Origin: Roseomonas sp. HF4
GTDB lineage: Bacteria > Pseudomonadota > Alphaproteobacteria > Acetobacterales > Acetobacteraceae
Direction of reading: 5' to 3'
DNA length: 64,000 bases
Assembly: GCF_005222755.1 (NCBI RefSeq)
Contig: NZ_STGD01000001.1
Span: forward strand, 1 to 64,000
The position numbers and the translations under genes are program-made. The notes beneath the pieces were generated by a model. The model searched no databases. It was not told the DNA's origin and saw only the letters and a program-made list of their open reading frames with translations. This document shows positions 17,675 through 26,942 of this stretch, in pieces. Every line of letters starts with the position of its first letter. Within the stretch, counting starts at the first letter, position 1.

Positions 17675-18577
17675 TCATTCCTTCACCGCGCCGGTGAGGG
17701 AGGAGACGTAGTAGTCGACGAAGAAGGAATAGAAGATCGCGACCGGCAGCGAGCCGAGCAGCGCGCCCGCCATCAGCGCGCCCCACTGGTAGACGTCGCC
17801 GGTGACGAGCTCGGTCAGGATCGCGACGGCGACGGTCTTGTTCTCGCTGCTCTGGATGAACGCCAGCGCGTAGATGAATTCGTTCCAGGACAGCGTGAAG
17901 GAGAAGATGCCCGCGCTGATGAGGCCCGGCACCGCCAGCGGCAGCGTGATCTGGCGCAGGATCTGCAGGCGCGTCGCGCCGTCGATCAGCGCGCATTCCT
18001 CGAGCTCGTAGGGGATCGACTTGAAGTAGCCGATCAGCAGCCAGGTGCAGAAGGGAATGAGGAAGGTCGGATAGACCAGGATCAACGCGAAGGGCGTGTC
18101 GAACAGCCCGAGCTGGAACACGATGGTGGCCAGCGGGATGAACAGGATCGACGGCGGCACCAGGTAGGCCAGGTAGATGCCCAGGCCGACATACTGGCTG
18201 CCCCTGAAGCGCAGCCGTTGGATCGCATAGGCTGCGAGGGTCGAGGCCAGCAGCGACAGGAAGGTGGACGCGACCGCCACCATCATCGTCGTCCACAGCC
18301 ACTTCGGATAGGCCGTGTTGAACAGCAGGTGATAGATGTGGTCGAGCGTCGGGCTGCTGATCCAGAACGGGTTGTGGTCCCTGAGGTTGTACAGTTCCGC
18401 GTTCGGCTTGAATGCCGTCATCGTCATCCAATAGAACGGGAACAGCAGGATGATGACGAAGCACAGCAGCGGCACATAAAGTACCACTACGCGCCGCGCC
18501 TTGCTGTCCCAGGACAGCAGTTCTGGCGCATCGGTGGTGGATGCGGGCGGCTTGGTCTCGGCGACGGCGTCGCTCAT
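17675..18577 (-). CDS. ABC sugar-type importer permease (MalG-like)
   Basis: A 300-residue inner-membrane permease of the carbohydrate uptake family 1 (MalG/UgpE type). After a polar N-terminus of about 30 residues there are six transmembrane segments, with the ATPase-coupling EAA loop at EECALIDGATRLQILRQITLP, which retains the conserved glycine. It is 19 bases downstream of its partner permease. It would form the channel heterodimer for the solute delivered by the 19613-20953 binding protein. Confidence 0.92.
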   Translation of the reverse strand: MSDAVAETKPPASTTDAPELLSWDSKARRVVVLYVPLLCFVIILLFPFYWMTMTAFKPNAELYNLRDHNPFWISSPTLDHIYHLLFNTAYPKWLWTTMMVAVASTFLSLLASTLAAYAIQRLRFRGSQYVGLGIYLAYLVPPSILFIPLATIVFQLGLFDTPFALILVYPTFLIPFCTWLLIGYFKSIPYELEECALIDGATRLQILRQITLPLAVPGLISAGIFSFTLSWNEFIYALAFIQSSENKTVAVAILTELVTGDVYQWGALMAGALLGSLPVAIFYSFFVDYYVSSLTGAVKE

Positions 18578-18596
18578 GGGGCTGCTCTCCGGCCGC

Positions 18597-19559
18597 TCAG
18601 TCGTTCGCCTCGCCCTGCTGCCACTTGCGCCGCGCGAGGGCGAAGTAGCTGAACAGGGTGGCGAAGACCAGGAAGGGGATCATCGAGACGGCGATCGCCG
18701 CACCCTCGCCGAGCTGCCCGCCCGGGATGCCTTTCTGGAAGGCCAGCGTCGCCATGATCTGCGTCGCGTTCACCGGCCCGCCGCGCGTGATCGCATAGAC
18801 CAGCTGGAAGTCGGTGAAGGTGAAGATGATGCTGAAGGTCATCACGATCGCCAGGATCGGCAACAGCATCGGAAAGGTGATGAAGCGGAAACGCTGCCAG
18901 GGCGACGCGCCATCCAGCAGCGCGGCTTCGTACAGCGATGGCGAGATGGTCTGCAGCCCCGCCAGCAGCGAGATCGCGACGAAGGGAATGCCGCGCCAGA
19001 CATTGGCCGCGATCAGCGACCAGCGCGCCGGCCAGGCCTCGCCCAGAAAGTTGATGTTGGTCTCGCGCCAGCCCAGCACCTCGACCAGCATGTAGGAGAT
19101 GATCGAGAATTGCGGGTCGTAGATGAACCAGAAAGCGATGGCGGACAGCACCGTGGGCACGATCCACGGCAGCAGGATGATGGCGCGCAGCATCGACTTC
19201 CACGGCAGGTGGTTGTTGAGCAGCAGCGCCAGCCACAGCCCCAGGCCGAACTTCAGCACGGTGGCGACCGCGGTATAGAACACGCTGTAGAACACCGCGC
19301 TCCAGAAGATCGGGTCCTCCATCAGCCATTCGAAATTCTCGATCCCGATCCACTTGCCGCTGCGCCCAATCGTGGTGTCGGTGAAGGCGAGCCAAATGCC
19401 CAGGCCCAGCGGATAGGTCAGGAACACCATCAGCAGCCCGATCGCGGGCAGCAGGCAGATGAAGATCAGGAAGGGCTTCCAGTCGAACAGCCGCACCAGC
19501 AGGTTCTTCTGCTGCTTCGGCCGCGTCCAGGTCTCGGTTTCGATCGCGGTGACGGACAT
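18597..19559 (-). CDS. ABC sugar-type importer permease (MalF-like)
   Basis: A 320-residue permease of the MalF/UgpA type. The first membrane segment is at about residues 30-52 (FLIFICLLPAIGLLMVFLT), followed by the periplasmic loop and five more segments. The EAA loop reads YEAALLDGASPWQRFRFITFP. The ATG at 19559 is chosen because the frame upstream overlaps the 3' part of the binding-protein gene. It lies 53 bases after that gene and 19 bases before the second permease. Confidence 0.92.
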   Translation of the reverse strand: MSVTAIETETWTRPKQQKNLLVRLFDWKPFLIFICLLPAIGLLMVFLTYPLGLGIWLAFTDTTIGRSGKWIGIENFEWLMEDPIFWSAVFYSVFYTAVATVLKFGLGLWLALLLNNHLPWKSMLRAIILLPWIVPTVLSAIAFWFIYDPQFSIISYMLVEVLGWRETNINFLGEAWPARWSLIAANVWRGIPFVAISLLAGLQTISPSLYEAALLDGASPWQRFRFITFPMLLPILAIVMTFSIIFTFTDFQLVYAITRGGPVNATQIMATLAFQKGIPGGQLGEGAAIAVSMIPFLVFATLFSYFALARRKWQQGEAND

Positions 19560-19612
19560 GGTGCCCTCCGGCGCTCGGCGCGCCGCCGGGTGACCGGCGG
19601 CGCGCGGCGGGT

Positions 19613-20953
19613 TCAGCGGTAGTAACGGCGGATGCGGCGCTCGGCCTCGCGCGCGGCGGCTTCCGGCGTCGCCTGGCCGGACGCGACGGACGCATACATC
19701 TGGATCATGATGTATTCCGACGCGACGGTGCCGGAGGCCTGCGTGATCGGCCCCTTGTAGCCGGACCAGAAGGGGTGATCCATGCCGTTGCGATAGACGG
19801 CGAGCTTCGGGTCGCTCTCCCACACTGCGCTGTTGCTGTAGGCGCGCAGCGGGTGCGACCAGTAGCCGAGGCAGCCGGTCAGCCAGCGGTCGTACTGCTC
19901 GCCTTCCATCATGTAGGCGATCAGCCGCTTCGCCGCATTCGGGAAGCGGGTGTGCTTGAACACCATCGCATTCAGGATGGTGGCCGATTGCGGCGTGCCG
20001 GTCGCGACGCCGCGCGGCAGTGGCGCATGGTCGGTGTCCTCGGCGATGGCGCGCGTCGCCGGATCGTTCTTGAGCGCGAAGTACATCGACACGCCGTTCG
20101 GCGTCAGCCAGGTCTGCTGCGACGCATAGGCGCGGTTGTTGGACGGGTCGAGCCACGACAGCGTACCGTCCACGAAGGTCGGATACAGCTCCTTCAGGTA
20201 GTTGAGGGAGGCGATCGTCTCGCGGCTGTTGATCGCGACCTTGCCGTCCTCGTCGACCATGTAGGCGCCGTGCGACCAGGTCAGCCAGTTCGCCGTGCCG
20301 TTGCCGTCGCCCACCGCATTGCCAAGCGCGAAGCCGCCCGGCTTGTTGATGCGCTTGAGCGCCTGCATCAGACGCAGGAAGCCGGCATGGTCCTGCGGGA
20401 TCTCAGTGAAGCCGGCCTCGCGGACCGCCGAGATGCGGTAGACGATGGGCCCGGTCGATCCTCCCATCGGAATGCCGATCCAGTTGTTCGTGCGCGCCCG
20501 CTTGCCGAACTTGTCGGCCAGGAACATCCAGCCGCCATACTTGGTGCCGAGGTATTCGGCGATGTCCGACAGCTCGACCACCTTGTCGGCATAGACATGC
20601 GGGTCGTCGCCCCAGCCGATCACCATGTCGGGGCCCGCACCGGTATTCGCGGTGACGGCGGTCTGGGAACGGATGTCCTCCCAGCCCACGAAGTCGGCGC
20701 GCACCTGCACGCCGGTCGCCTGGGTGAACTTCGCGATGTTCTCGCGGAAGATCACCTCGTCGGGCTCGACGAAGCGCGTGGGCCGGATCAGGCGCAGCGT
20801 CGCACCGCTCTCGATCGGCAGGTTGGGCATGGTGGCCGCGACGGTCTGGATCGGCCGCGCCGCCTGGGCCCAGGCGTCGCCACCCTTGAGCGCCGAGAGC
20901 GCGATCGCGGAACCGCCAAGCCCGAGGGCCGCGCGACGTGTGAGTTCGGTCAT
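19613..20953 (-). CDS. Extracellular solute-binding protein, family 1
   Basis: A 446-residue periplasmic binding protein for the ABC importer. The N-terminus LTRRAALGLGGSAIALSALKGG with AWAQA is a twin-arginine-type signal. The mature part has the family 1 pattern, for example NIAKFTQATGVQVRADFVGWEDI and GPDMVIGWGDDPH. Such proteins bind sugars, glycerol phosphates or other polyols; the ligand is not known. ATG 20953 fits the signal peptide, while the frame upstream runs antisense-like through the ATPase region. It sits between the ATPase and permease genes. Confidence 0.9.
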   Translation of the reverse strand: MTELTRRAALGLGGSAIALSALKGGDAWAQAARPIQTVAATMPNLPIESGATLRLIRPTRFVEPDEVIFRENIAKFTQATGVQVRADFVGWEDIRSQTAVTANTGAGPDMVIGWGDDPHVYADKVVELSDIAEYLGTKYGGWMFLADKFGKRARTNNWIGIPMGGSTGPIVYRISAVREAGFTEIPQDHAGFLRLMQALKRINKPGGFALGNAVGDGNGTANWLTWSHGAYMVDEDGKVAINSRETIASLNYLKELYPTFVDGTLSWLDPSNNRAYASQQTWLTPNGVSMYFALKNDPATRAIAEDTDHAPLPRGVATGTPQSATILNAMVFKHTRFPNAAKRLIAYMMEGEQYDRWLTGCLGYWSHPLRAYSNSAVWESDPKLAVYRNGMDHPFWSGYKGPITQASGTVASEYIMIQMYASVASGQATPEAAAREAERRIRRYYR

Positions 20954-20981
20954 TCCTGCTTCCTCCCTTGTTACTGTTGCG

Positions 20982-22034
20982 TCAGATCCGTTGCCCGGTC
21001 TGCCGGTCGAACAGATGGACCAGCGCCGGGTCCGGCGACACGGGCAGGACATCACCCGGGCGCGCCGAGATGCGTTCGCGGAAGGCACCGTGGAACTGCG
21101 CCTGCCCGATCCGCAGGACGACCTGCGTCTCGGAGCCCGTCGGCTCCACGATCTGAACCGTACCAGGCAACCCGCCCTCGGGGTCGAGCCGAAAATGCTC
21201 GGGGCGGATGCCATAGACCACGTCGCCGCCCGGCGGATGGCCATTGGCCGGCAGCGGCCAGGCGGTGCCGTCGTCGGTGCGGAAGGCGCCGCCCTCGATC
21301 CGCCCATCCAGCATGTTCATCGCGGGCGAACCGATGAAGCCCGCCACGAACAGGTTGGCCGGACGGTCATACAGTTCCAGCGGCGCACCGGCCTGTTCGA
21401 TGCGGCCGTGGTTCATCACCACGATCAGGTCGGCCATGGTCATGGCCTCGATCTGGTCGTGCGTGACGTACACCGTGGTGACCTTCAGGCGCTGGTGAAG
21501 CTCCTTGATCTCGGAACGCATCTGCACGCGCAGCTTGGCGTCGAGGTTCGACAGCGGTTCGTCGAACAGGAAGACCTGCGGGTTGCGCACGATGGCGCGC
21601 CCCATGGCGACACGCTGGCGCTGCCCGCCCGACAACTGCCGCGGGAAGCGGTGCAGCAATTCGTTGAGGCCGAGGATCTTCGCCGCCTTCTGCACCTCGC
21701 GCTCCATGTGCTCCTTCGGCGCACCGGCGAGCTTCATGGAAAACGCCATGTTCTGGAACACGGTCATGTGCGGATAGAGCGCATAGTTCTGGAACACCAT
21801 GGCGATGTCCCGGTCCTTCGGCGGGACGTTGTTGACCACCCGCCCGCCGATCGCGATCTCGCCGCCGGTGATGTTCTCGAGCCCCGCGAGCATGCGCAGC
21901 AGCGTGGACTTGCCGCAGCCCGACGGGCCGACCAACACGACGAACTGCCCGTCCTCGATCGCGACCGAGACCCCGTGCAGGATCTTGGTGCTGCCGAAAT
22001 TCTTCCGCACGTCGCGGATGTCGACCGTGGCCAT
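20982..22034 (-). CDS. ABC importer ATPase (MalK/UgpC-like)
   Basis: A 350-residue ATPase with the CUT1 architecture: nucleotide-binding domain (residues 1-235) plus a C-terminal OB/TOBE regulatory domain. Walker A is GPSGCGKST at 36-44, signature [10 protein letters not shown], Walker [13 protein letters not shown] and switch VTHDQIEAM. It is the only ATPase of the cluster and so energises the two downstream permeases. It lies 28 bases upstream of the binding-protein gene. Confidence 0.95.
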   Translation of the reverse strand: MATVDIRDVRKNFGSTKILHGVSVAIEDGQFVVLVGPSGCGKSTLLRMLAGLENITGGEIAIGGRVVNNVPPKDRDIAMVFQNYALYPHMTVFQNMAFSMKLAGAPKEHMEREVQKAAKILGLNELLHRFPRQLSGGQRQRVAMGRAIVRNPQVFLFDEPLSNLDAKLRVQMRSEIKELHQRLKVTTVYVTHDQIEAMTMADLIVVMNHGRIEQAGAPLELYDRPANLFVAGFIGSPAMNMLDGRIEGGAFRTDDGTAWPLPANGHPPGGDVVYGIRPEHFRLDPEGGLPGTVQIVEPTGSETQVVLRIGQAQFHGAFRERISARPGDVLPVSPDPALVHLFDRQTGQRI

Positions 22035-22092
22035 TCAGCCTCCCCTTCCCGGTGCGCGGGTGCGCACCCCGCCTGCTCATGATCTCCCGCCG

Positions 22093-23721
22093 CTAGAGGC
22101 GGGAGACGGCGGTTTCCTTGGACGTGATGAACTCCAGCAGCGCCGGGGTCCCGTTCTTCGTCTGCTCGATGCCGCGCAGGATGGCCGGGACGATGTCGGC
22201 GACTTTGGTCACCCTCTCGCCGTAGCCGCCGAAGGCCCGCGCCATCGCAGCATAGTCGCCCGAGATGTCGGTCGAACGATATTTTTCTGTGCTGATCGGC
22301 ATCACCTTCAACTCGATCGCCATCGAGAAGTTGTTCAGCAGGATGGACAGGATCGGGATGCGCTCGCGCACCGCCGTCTCGAAATCCATGCCGGTGAAGC
22401 CGATCGCCGCATCGCCCCACACATTGATGCAGAGCTTGTCCGGCGCCGCGAGCTTGGCACCCATCGCAAGACCCAGCCCGTAGCCGAGCTGCGTCGTCTT
22501 GCCCCATCCGAGATAGGACAGCGGCGTGCGCGCCACCCAGAACGGGGAGAGCTGGTCGCGCGGGCTCCCCGCATCATGCGTGATGATGGTGTTGTCGACA
22601 TCGACCGTCCGCCACAGGTCGCGCAGCACGCGATAGGGGTTGAGCGGCTCGGCATCGCTGTCGGTCTTCGCGGCCCAGGCGGCGAGCCATTCGGCGCGGT
22701 GCTGCGCAATCTCGGTGGCGACGGGGCCGGCATCGCGCGGCGCCGTCACGCGGCCGGCGAGTTCCGCCAGCAGCGCATCGAGCGTCAGGCCCGCATCGCC
22801 CACCAGCCCGATCGCGCAGGCGACATCCTTGTTCAGGTGATCGGGGTCGAGCGTGGCGTGGATGATCTTCTTCCCCGCCGGCATCTTCACGCCGAAATTG
22901 GTCTCGGTGAAGGAACACCCGATGCCGAGGATGAGATCGGCATTGTCCAGGAAATGCCGCACCGGCTTCGGGATGGCGAGCCCGCCCGAGCCGAGCGCCA
23001 GCGCGTGGTCCTCGGGGAAGGACGACTTTCCGCCGAGGCTGGTCGTCACCGGCGCCGCCAGCAACTCGGCCAGCGCCTTCAGCTGCGGCCAGGCGCGCGC
23101 CCAGTGCACACCGGTGCCGGCATAGATCACCGGCCGCTTCGCCGCCGCCAGCGCATCTGCGGCGCGCGCCACATCGGACGGGTCCGGGCCGTAGCGCGTG
23201 GCGATGATCGGCGTATAGGCCAGCGGCTCCGGCACCTCCTCGTTCCACATGTCGGTCGGGATCTCGACCAGCACGGGCCCGCCGCGCCCGTTGCGCAGCT
23301 TCGAGAAGGCGCGGCGCAGGATGTTGGGCACCTCGGCCGCCGACATGATCGGCTCGGCGGATTTCGTGATGCCGCGCATCTGCACGGATGAATTGAAGTT
23401 CGGGTCGATGTGGGCCAGCCGGCGCGGATAGCCCATCGGCAGCACGAGCACGGGGATGCTCTCCCCATAGCATTGCGCCACGCCGCCATAGGCGTTCTCG
23501 GAGCCCGGCCCGTGCTGCATGCAAAAGGCGCCGATGGTGCGGCCCGAGGTGACGCGGCTGATTGCGTCGGCCATGTGCAGGCCGATGCGCTCCTGGCGTA
23601 CCATGATCGGGCGGATGTCGACCTCCGCGGCGAACTCGATCAGGTGGTTGACCGGGTAGCCCGTGAGGATCTCGATGCCCTCGCGCTTCATGATCTCGGC
23701 GATGGCCGCGCCAAGTTTCAT
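22093..23721 (-). CDS. ThDP-dependent enzyme, acetolactate synthase-like
   Basis: A 542-residue thiamine diphosphate enzyme of the acetohydroxyacid synthase/decarboxylase superfamily. The catalytic Glu is Glu44 (VRQERIGLHMADA). The ThDP-binding motif near the C-terminus reads WGDAAIG through ILLNN, with GDA instead of the usual GDG. It is not a classic IlvB: no regulatory subunit is adjacent and the context is a transporter. It probably decarboxylates or carboligates a 2-keto acid related to the imported compound; the substrate is unknown. It is first in the seven-gene cluster, 58 bases before the ATPase, with AGGA upstream of its ATG. Confidence 0.85.
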   Translation of the reverse strand: MKLGAAIAEIMKREGIEILTGYPVNHLIEFAAEVDIRPIMVRQERIGLHMADAISRVTSGRTIGAFCMQHGPGSENAYGGVAQCYGESIPVLVLPMGYPRRLAHIDPNFNSSVQMRGITKSAEPIMSAAEVPNILRRAFSKLRNGRGGPVLVEIPTDMWNEEVPEPLAYTPIIATRYGPDPSDVARAADALAAAKRPVIYAGTGVHWARAWPQLKALAELLAAPVTTSLGGKSSFPEDHALALGSGGLAIPKPVRHFLDNADLILGIGCSFTETNFGVKMPAGKKIIHATLDPDHLNKDVACAIGLVGDAGLTLDALLAELAGRVTAPRDAGPVATEIAQHRAEWLAAWAAKTDSDAEPLNPYRVLRDLWRTVDVDNTIITHDAGSPRDQLSPFWVARTPLSYLGWGKTTQLGYGLGLAMGAKLAAPDKLCINVWGDAAIGFTGMDFETAVRERIPILSILLNNFSMAIELKVMPISTEKYRSTDISGDYAAMARAFGGYGERVTKVADIVPAILRGIEQTKNGTPALLEFITSKETAVSRL

Positions 23722-23906
23722 CCTGCCGTTTCCTCAATGCCCGGCGCTCTCGCGGCGCTCTCTGCTATGGCAGCCTAGACACCCGCGGCGGTCGGCGGCA
23801 ACCCCCGGACGCCGCTTACCGGTGCAAAGGGTCTGGAAACCGCCGCGCGTTCGTCTAGCGTGAGGACGCGGCGAAGACCGCGCATGGGTGGGGAGACGAC
23901 AAGAAG

Positions 23907-24383
23907 ATGCACCTGTCGGACCGCGTGACCGGGTTGTTCCTGGTCGTGCTCGGGGCGCTGGCCTTCTGGGGCGGCTCGCTGCTGCCGGCGGTGCCGGGGC
24001 AGGATGTCGGCCCTGCCGCCTTCCCGATGGTGATCGGTGGCGGCCTCGTGCTCTGCGGCGCGCTGATCGCGCTCGGCATCGGCCGCAGCTTCGAGGCACC
24101 GGAAGCGGCGGACGATGCGCCCCCGCCCGGTCTCGCGGCGCGCATCGGCGGCTGGGCCGCCTTCCTGCCGCCGGCGCTGCTCATCTTCTACGTGCTGGTC
24201 TCCGAACGCCTCGGCTTCCTGCCGACGGCGGCGCTGATGCTGCTGGCGACGGCGCGCGCGCTCGGCGCGTCCTGGCGCCTGGCCGCCGGCGTCGCGCTGC
24301 TGGCGCCGCTCGCCGTCCATCTCGCCTTCGCGAAGCTGCTCCGCGTGCCGTTGCCCGACGGCGTCCTGCCAGCGCCGTGGTGA
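23907..24383 (+). CDS. tctB: Tripartite tricarboxylate transporter, TctB
   Basis: A 158-residue small membrane subunit of a tripartite tricarboxylate transporter. Four hydrophobic segments are visible (about 8-28, 37-56, 85-105 and 112-143), as in the TctB family. TctB pairs with TctA in the inner membrane; exact role is poorly defined. It starts 23 bases after a GGGGAGA stretch and is followed by tctA after 4 bases. It is transcribed divergently from the ThDP enzyme operon across a 185-base gap, which may hold shared regulation. Confidence 0.88.
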   Translation: MHLSDRVTGLFLVVLGALAFWGGSLLPAVPGQDVGPAAFPMVIGGGLVLCGALIALGIGRSFEAPEAADDAPPPGLAARIGGWAAFLPPALLIFYVLVSERLGFLPTAALMLLATARALGASWRLAAGVALLAPLAVHLAFAKLLRVPLPDGVLPAPW

Positions 24384-24387
24384 CCCG

Positions 24388-25884
24388 ATGAACGCCGTCC
24401 TCGAAGCCTTCCAGATGGTCGCGACCACCGAGGTCGCGATCGCCATCCTCGCCTCGGCCGTCTACGGCATGGTGATCGGTGCGCTACCGGGCCTGACCGC
24501 CACCATGGCGACGGCGCTGCTGGTGCCGGTCACCTTCTACCTCTCCCCGATCGCGGCGATCGCCACGATCATCACATCCTCGGCCATGGCGATCTTCTCG
24601 GGCGACATCCCGGGCGCGCTGATGCGCATCCCGGGCACGCCGGCCTCGGCCGCCTATACCGACGAAGCCTACGCCATGACCCGCAAGGGCCAGGCCGAGG
24701 TGGCGCTCGGCGCCGCGCTCTGGTTCAGCGCCATCGGCGGCATCGTCGGCACCGTCGCGCTCATGATCATGGCGCCGGCGCTGGCCGAGGTCGCGCTGTC
24801 CTTCTCCACCTACGAGTATTTCTGGTTGTCCTTCCTCGGCCTGATGTGCGCGACGCTGGTCGCCCGCTCATCGCCCATCAAGGCGATCGCCGCGGCGCTG
24901 CTCGGCCTGCTCGTGACCTGCATCGGCATCGAGAACCCCGGCGGCGTGCCGCGCTTCACCTTCGGCATGACGGACCTGCTGGGCGGCATTGAACCCCTGC
25001 CCGCGCTGGTCGGCGTGTTCGCGGTGTCCGAGATCATGCGCGCCATGACGAGCGCGCCGCCGCCGCCCATTCCGCACCGGCCGCTCGGCTCGATCCTCGC
25101 CGGGCAATGGGCGCTGACGCGCCGCTACAACAAGCAGATGTGGCGGGGCAACATCGTGGGCGTGCTGATCGGCGCCCTACCTGGCGCCGGCGCCGACATG
25201 GCCGCCTGGATCGCCTACGCGAATTCCAAGCGGTTCTCCAAGGAACCGGAGAAATTCGGCACCGGCCACCCCGAGGGACTGGTGGAATCGGGTGCCGCCA
25301 ACAACTCGGCGCTCGCCGGCGGCTGGGTGCCGGCGACGCTGTTCGGCATCCCGGGCGACACGATCACGGCCATCGCCATCGGCGTGCTCTACATGAAGGG
25401 GCTGAACCCGGGCCCGACGCTGTTCACCGAGAAGGCGAGCAGCATGTACGCGCTCTACATCGTCTTCATCATCGCCAACATCCTGATGATCCCGCTCGGC
25501 ATCGTCATGATCCGGCTTTCGCGGCACGTGCTGCGCGCGCCGCGGGCGGCGGCGATGCCCCTGATCCTGCTGCTTTGCGCCGTCGGCGCCTTCGCCATCG
25601 GCAACAACCCCTTCGCCGTGGTCCTGGTCGCGGTGTTCGGCGTGATCGGCTACGTGATGGAGCGCAACGGCTACCCCGTGGCGGCCCTCGTGCTCGGCAT
25701 CGTCATGGGCACGATGGTCGAGCAGACCTTCGTCACGTCCCTGATCAAGTCGGACGGCGCCCTGCTGCCCTTCTTCGAACGACCGGTCTCCGCCGGCCTC
25801 GCCGCCCTGACCATCGCGGCGCTCGCCTGGCCCGTGCTGGTCTGGATGTTGCGCCGCTTGCGGCGCGCCGAACCGGCGCGATAG
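24388..25884 (+). CDS. tctA: Tripartite tricarboxylate transporter, TctA
   Basis: A 498-residue permease of the TctA family with about 11-12 membrane segments. Family motifs are clear: YGMVIGALPGLTATMATALLVP near the N-terminus, the conserved FSGDIPGALMRIPGTPASAAYTD region, and GALPGAGADMAAWIAYANSKR in the middle. It moves the carboxylate handed over by the TctC-type binding protein, using an ion gradient. It is directly preceded by tctB and followed 33 bases later by the binding protein gene. Confidence 0.95.
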   Translation: MNAVLEAFQMVATTEVAIAILASAVYGMVIGALPGLTATMATALLVPVTFYLSPIAAIATIITSSAMAIFSGDIPGALMRIPGTPASAAYTDEAYAMTRKGQAEVALGAALWFSAIGGIVGTVALMIMAPALAEVALSFSTYEYFWLSFLGLMCATLVARSSPIKAIAAALLGLLVTCIGIENPGGVPRFTFGMTDLLGGIEPLPALVGVFAVSEIMRAMTSAPPPPIPHRPLGSILAGQWALTRRYNKQMWRGNIVGVLIGALPGAGADMAAWIAYANSKRFSKEPEKFGTGHPEGLVESGAANNSALAGGWVPATLFGIPGDTITAIAIGVLYMKGLNPGPTLFTEKASSMYALYIVFIIANILMIPLGIVMIRLSRHVLRAPRAAAMPLILLLCAVGAFAIGNNPFAVVLVAVFGVIGYVMERNGYPVAALVLGIVMGTMVEQTFVTSLIKSDGALLPFFERPVSAGLAALTIAALAWPVLVWMLRRLRRAEPAR

Positions 25885-25917
25885 CGTCGCCCCCCACTGC
25901 CCAAGGAGGAAACGAGA

Positions 25918-26907
25918 ATGACCCAGTTCACCCGCCGCGGCGCGCTTGCCGCCGGCGCCCTCGCCGGCTTCGCGCCGCTTGCCCGCCCCGCGCTCGGCCA
26001 GGCGCGCTACCCGGCCCGCCCCGTCCAGGTCATCGTGCCCTGGGGCGCGGGCGGCGGCACGGACGCGACCGCGCGCATCGTCGCGACCCTGCTCGAGAAG
26101 GAGATGGGCCAGCCCTTCAACGTCGTGAACCGCACCGGCGGCTCGGGCGTCGTCGGCCACAGCGCGATCGCCCAGGGCGCGCCCGACGGCTACACGATCG
26201 GCATGATCACGGTCGAGATCTGCATGATGCACTGGCAGGGCCTGACCGAGCTCAAGCGTACCTCCTACACCCCGCTGGCACTGCTGAACGAGGACCCTCC
26301 GGGCGTGCAGGTCAACGCCTCCTCCCCCTACCAGGACGTCAAGGCGCTGGCGGACGCGATCAAGGCGAGCCGCCCCGGCCAGTTCAAGGCGTCCGGCACC
26401 GGCCAGGGTGGCATCTGGCACCTGGCGCTGGCCGGGTGGCTCGGCGCGATGGGGCTGCGCGCGGACCATGTGCGCTGGGTGCCGTCGAACGGTGCCGCGC
26501 CCGCCATGCAGGACCTCGCCGCCGGCGGCGTCGACCTCGTCACCTGCTCGGTGCCCGAGGCGCGGGCGATCATCGAGGCCGGGCGCGCGCGCTCACTCGC
26601 CGTCATGGCCCCGCAGCGCAATCCGCAATTCCCGAACGTGCCGACGCTCAATGAAGCGCTCGGCATCAACTACAGCGTCGGCGCCTGGCGCGGCATGGCC
26701 GCACCGCTGAACACGCCGCCCGCCATCGCGCAGGCGCTGACGGCCGCGCTGCAGAAGGTCTGGAACAGCGACGAGTTCAAGACCTTCATGAACGCGCGCG
26801 GCTTCGGCATGACCTGGGGCGACGCCGCCGGCTTCGCCGCGCACATGGAACGCACCGACGCCAACCTCGGCGCGGCGATGCGCGCGGCCGGCCTCGCGCG
26901 CGGCTGA
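25918..26907 (+). CDS. tctC: Tripartite tricarboxylate transporter binding protein (TctC/Bug)
   Basis: A 329-residue periplasmic binding protein of the Bug/TctC family. The signal region FTRRGALAAGALAGFAPLARPALGQA has two arginines and may be Tat-type. Family features include YPARPVQVIVPWGAGGGTDATAR, NVVNRTGGSGVVGHSAIAQGAPDGYT and the LAVMAPQRNPQFPNVPTLNEALG stretch. AAGGAGG precedes the ATG. Bug proteins bind carboxylates or small amphipathic solutes; the ligand here is unknown. Being in a complete tctBAC set, it is not one of the many orphan Bug proteins. Confidence 0.94.
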   Translation: MTQFTRRGALAAGALAGFAPLARPALGQARYPARPVQVIVPWGAGGGTDATARIVATLLEKEMGQPFNVVNRTGGSGVVGHSAIAQGAPDGYTIGMITVEICMMHWQGLTELKRTSYTPLALLNEDPPGVQVNASSPYQDVKALADAIKASRPGQFKASGTGQGGIWHLALAGWLGAMGLRADHVRWVPSNGAAPAMQDLAAGGVDLVTCSVPEARAIIEAGRARSLAVMAPQRNPQFPNVPTLNEALGINYSVGAWRGMAAPLNTPPAIAQALTAALQKVWNSDEFKTFMNARGFGMTWGDAAGFAAHMERTDANLGAAMRAAGLARG

Positions 26908-26942
26908 TGCGACGGGCGGCGCCGGGCACGCCCCGGCGCCGC

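Noticed and set aside
23830..23870. GGAAAC ... CGTG resembling an EcfG stress promoter before tctB
   Set aside because: Spacing and the -10 (CGTG rather than CGTT) do not match the consensus.
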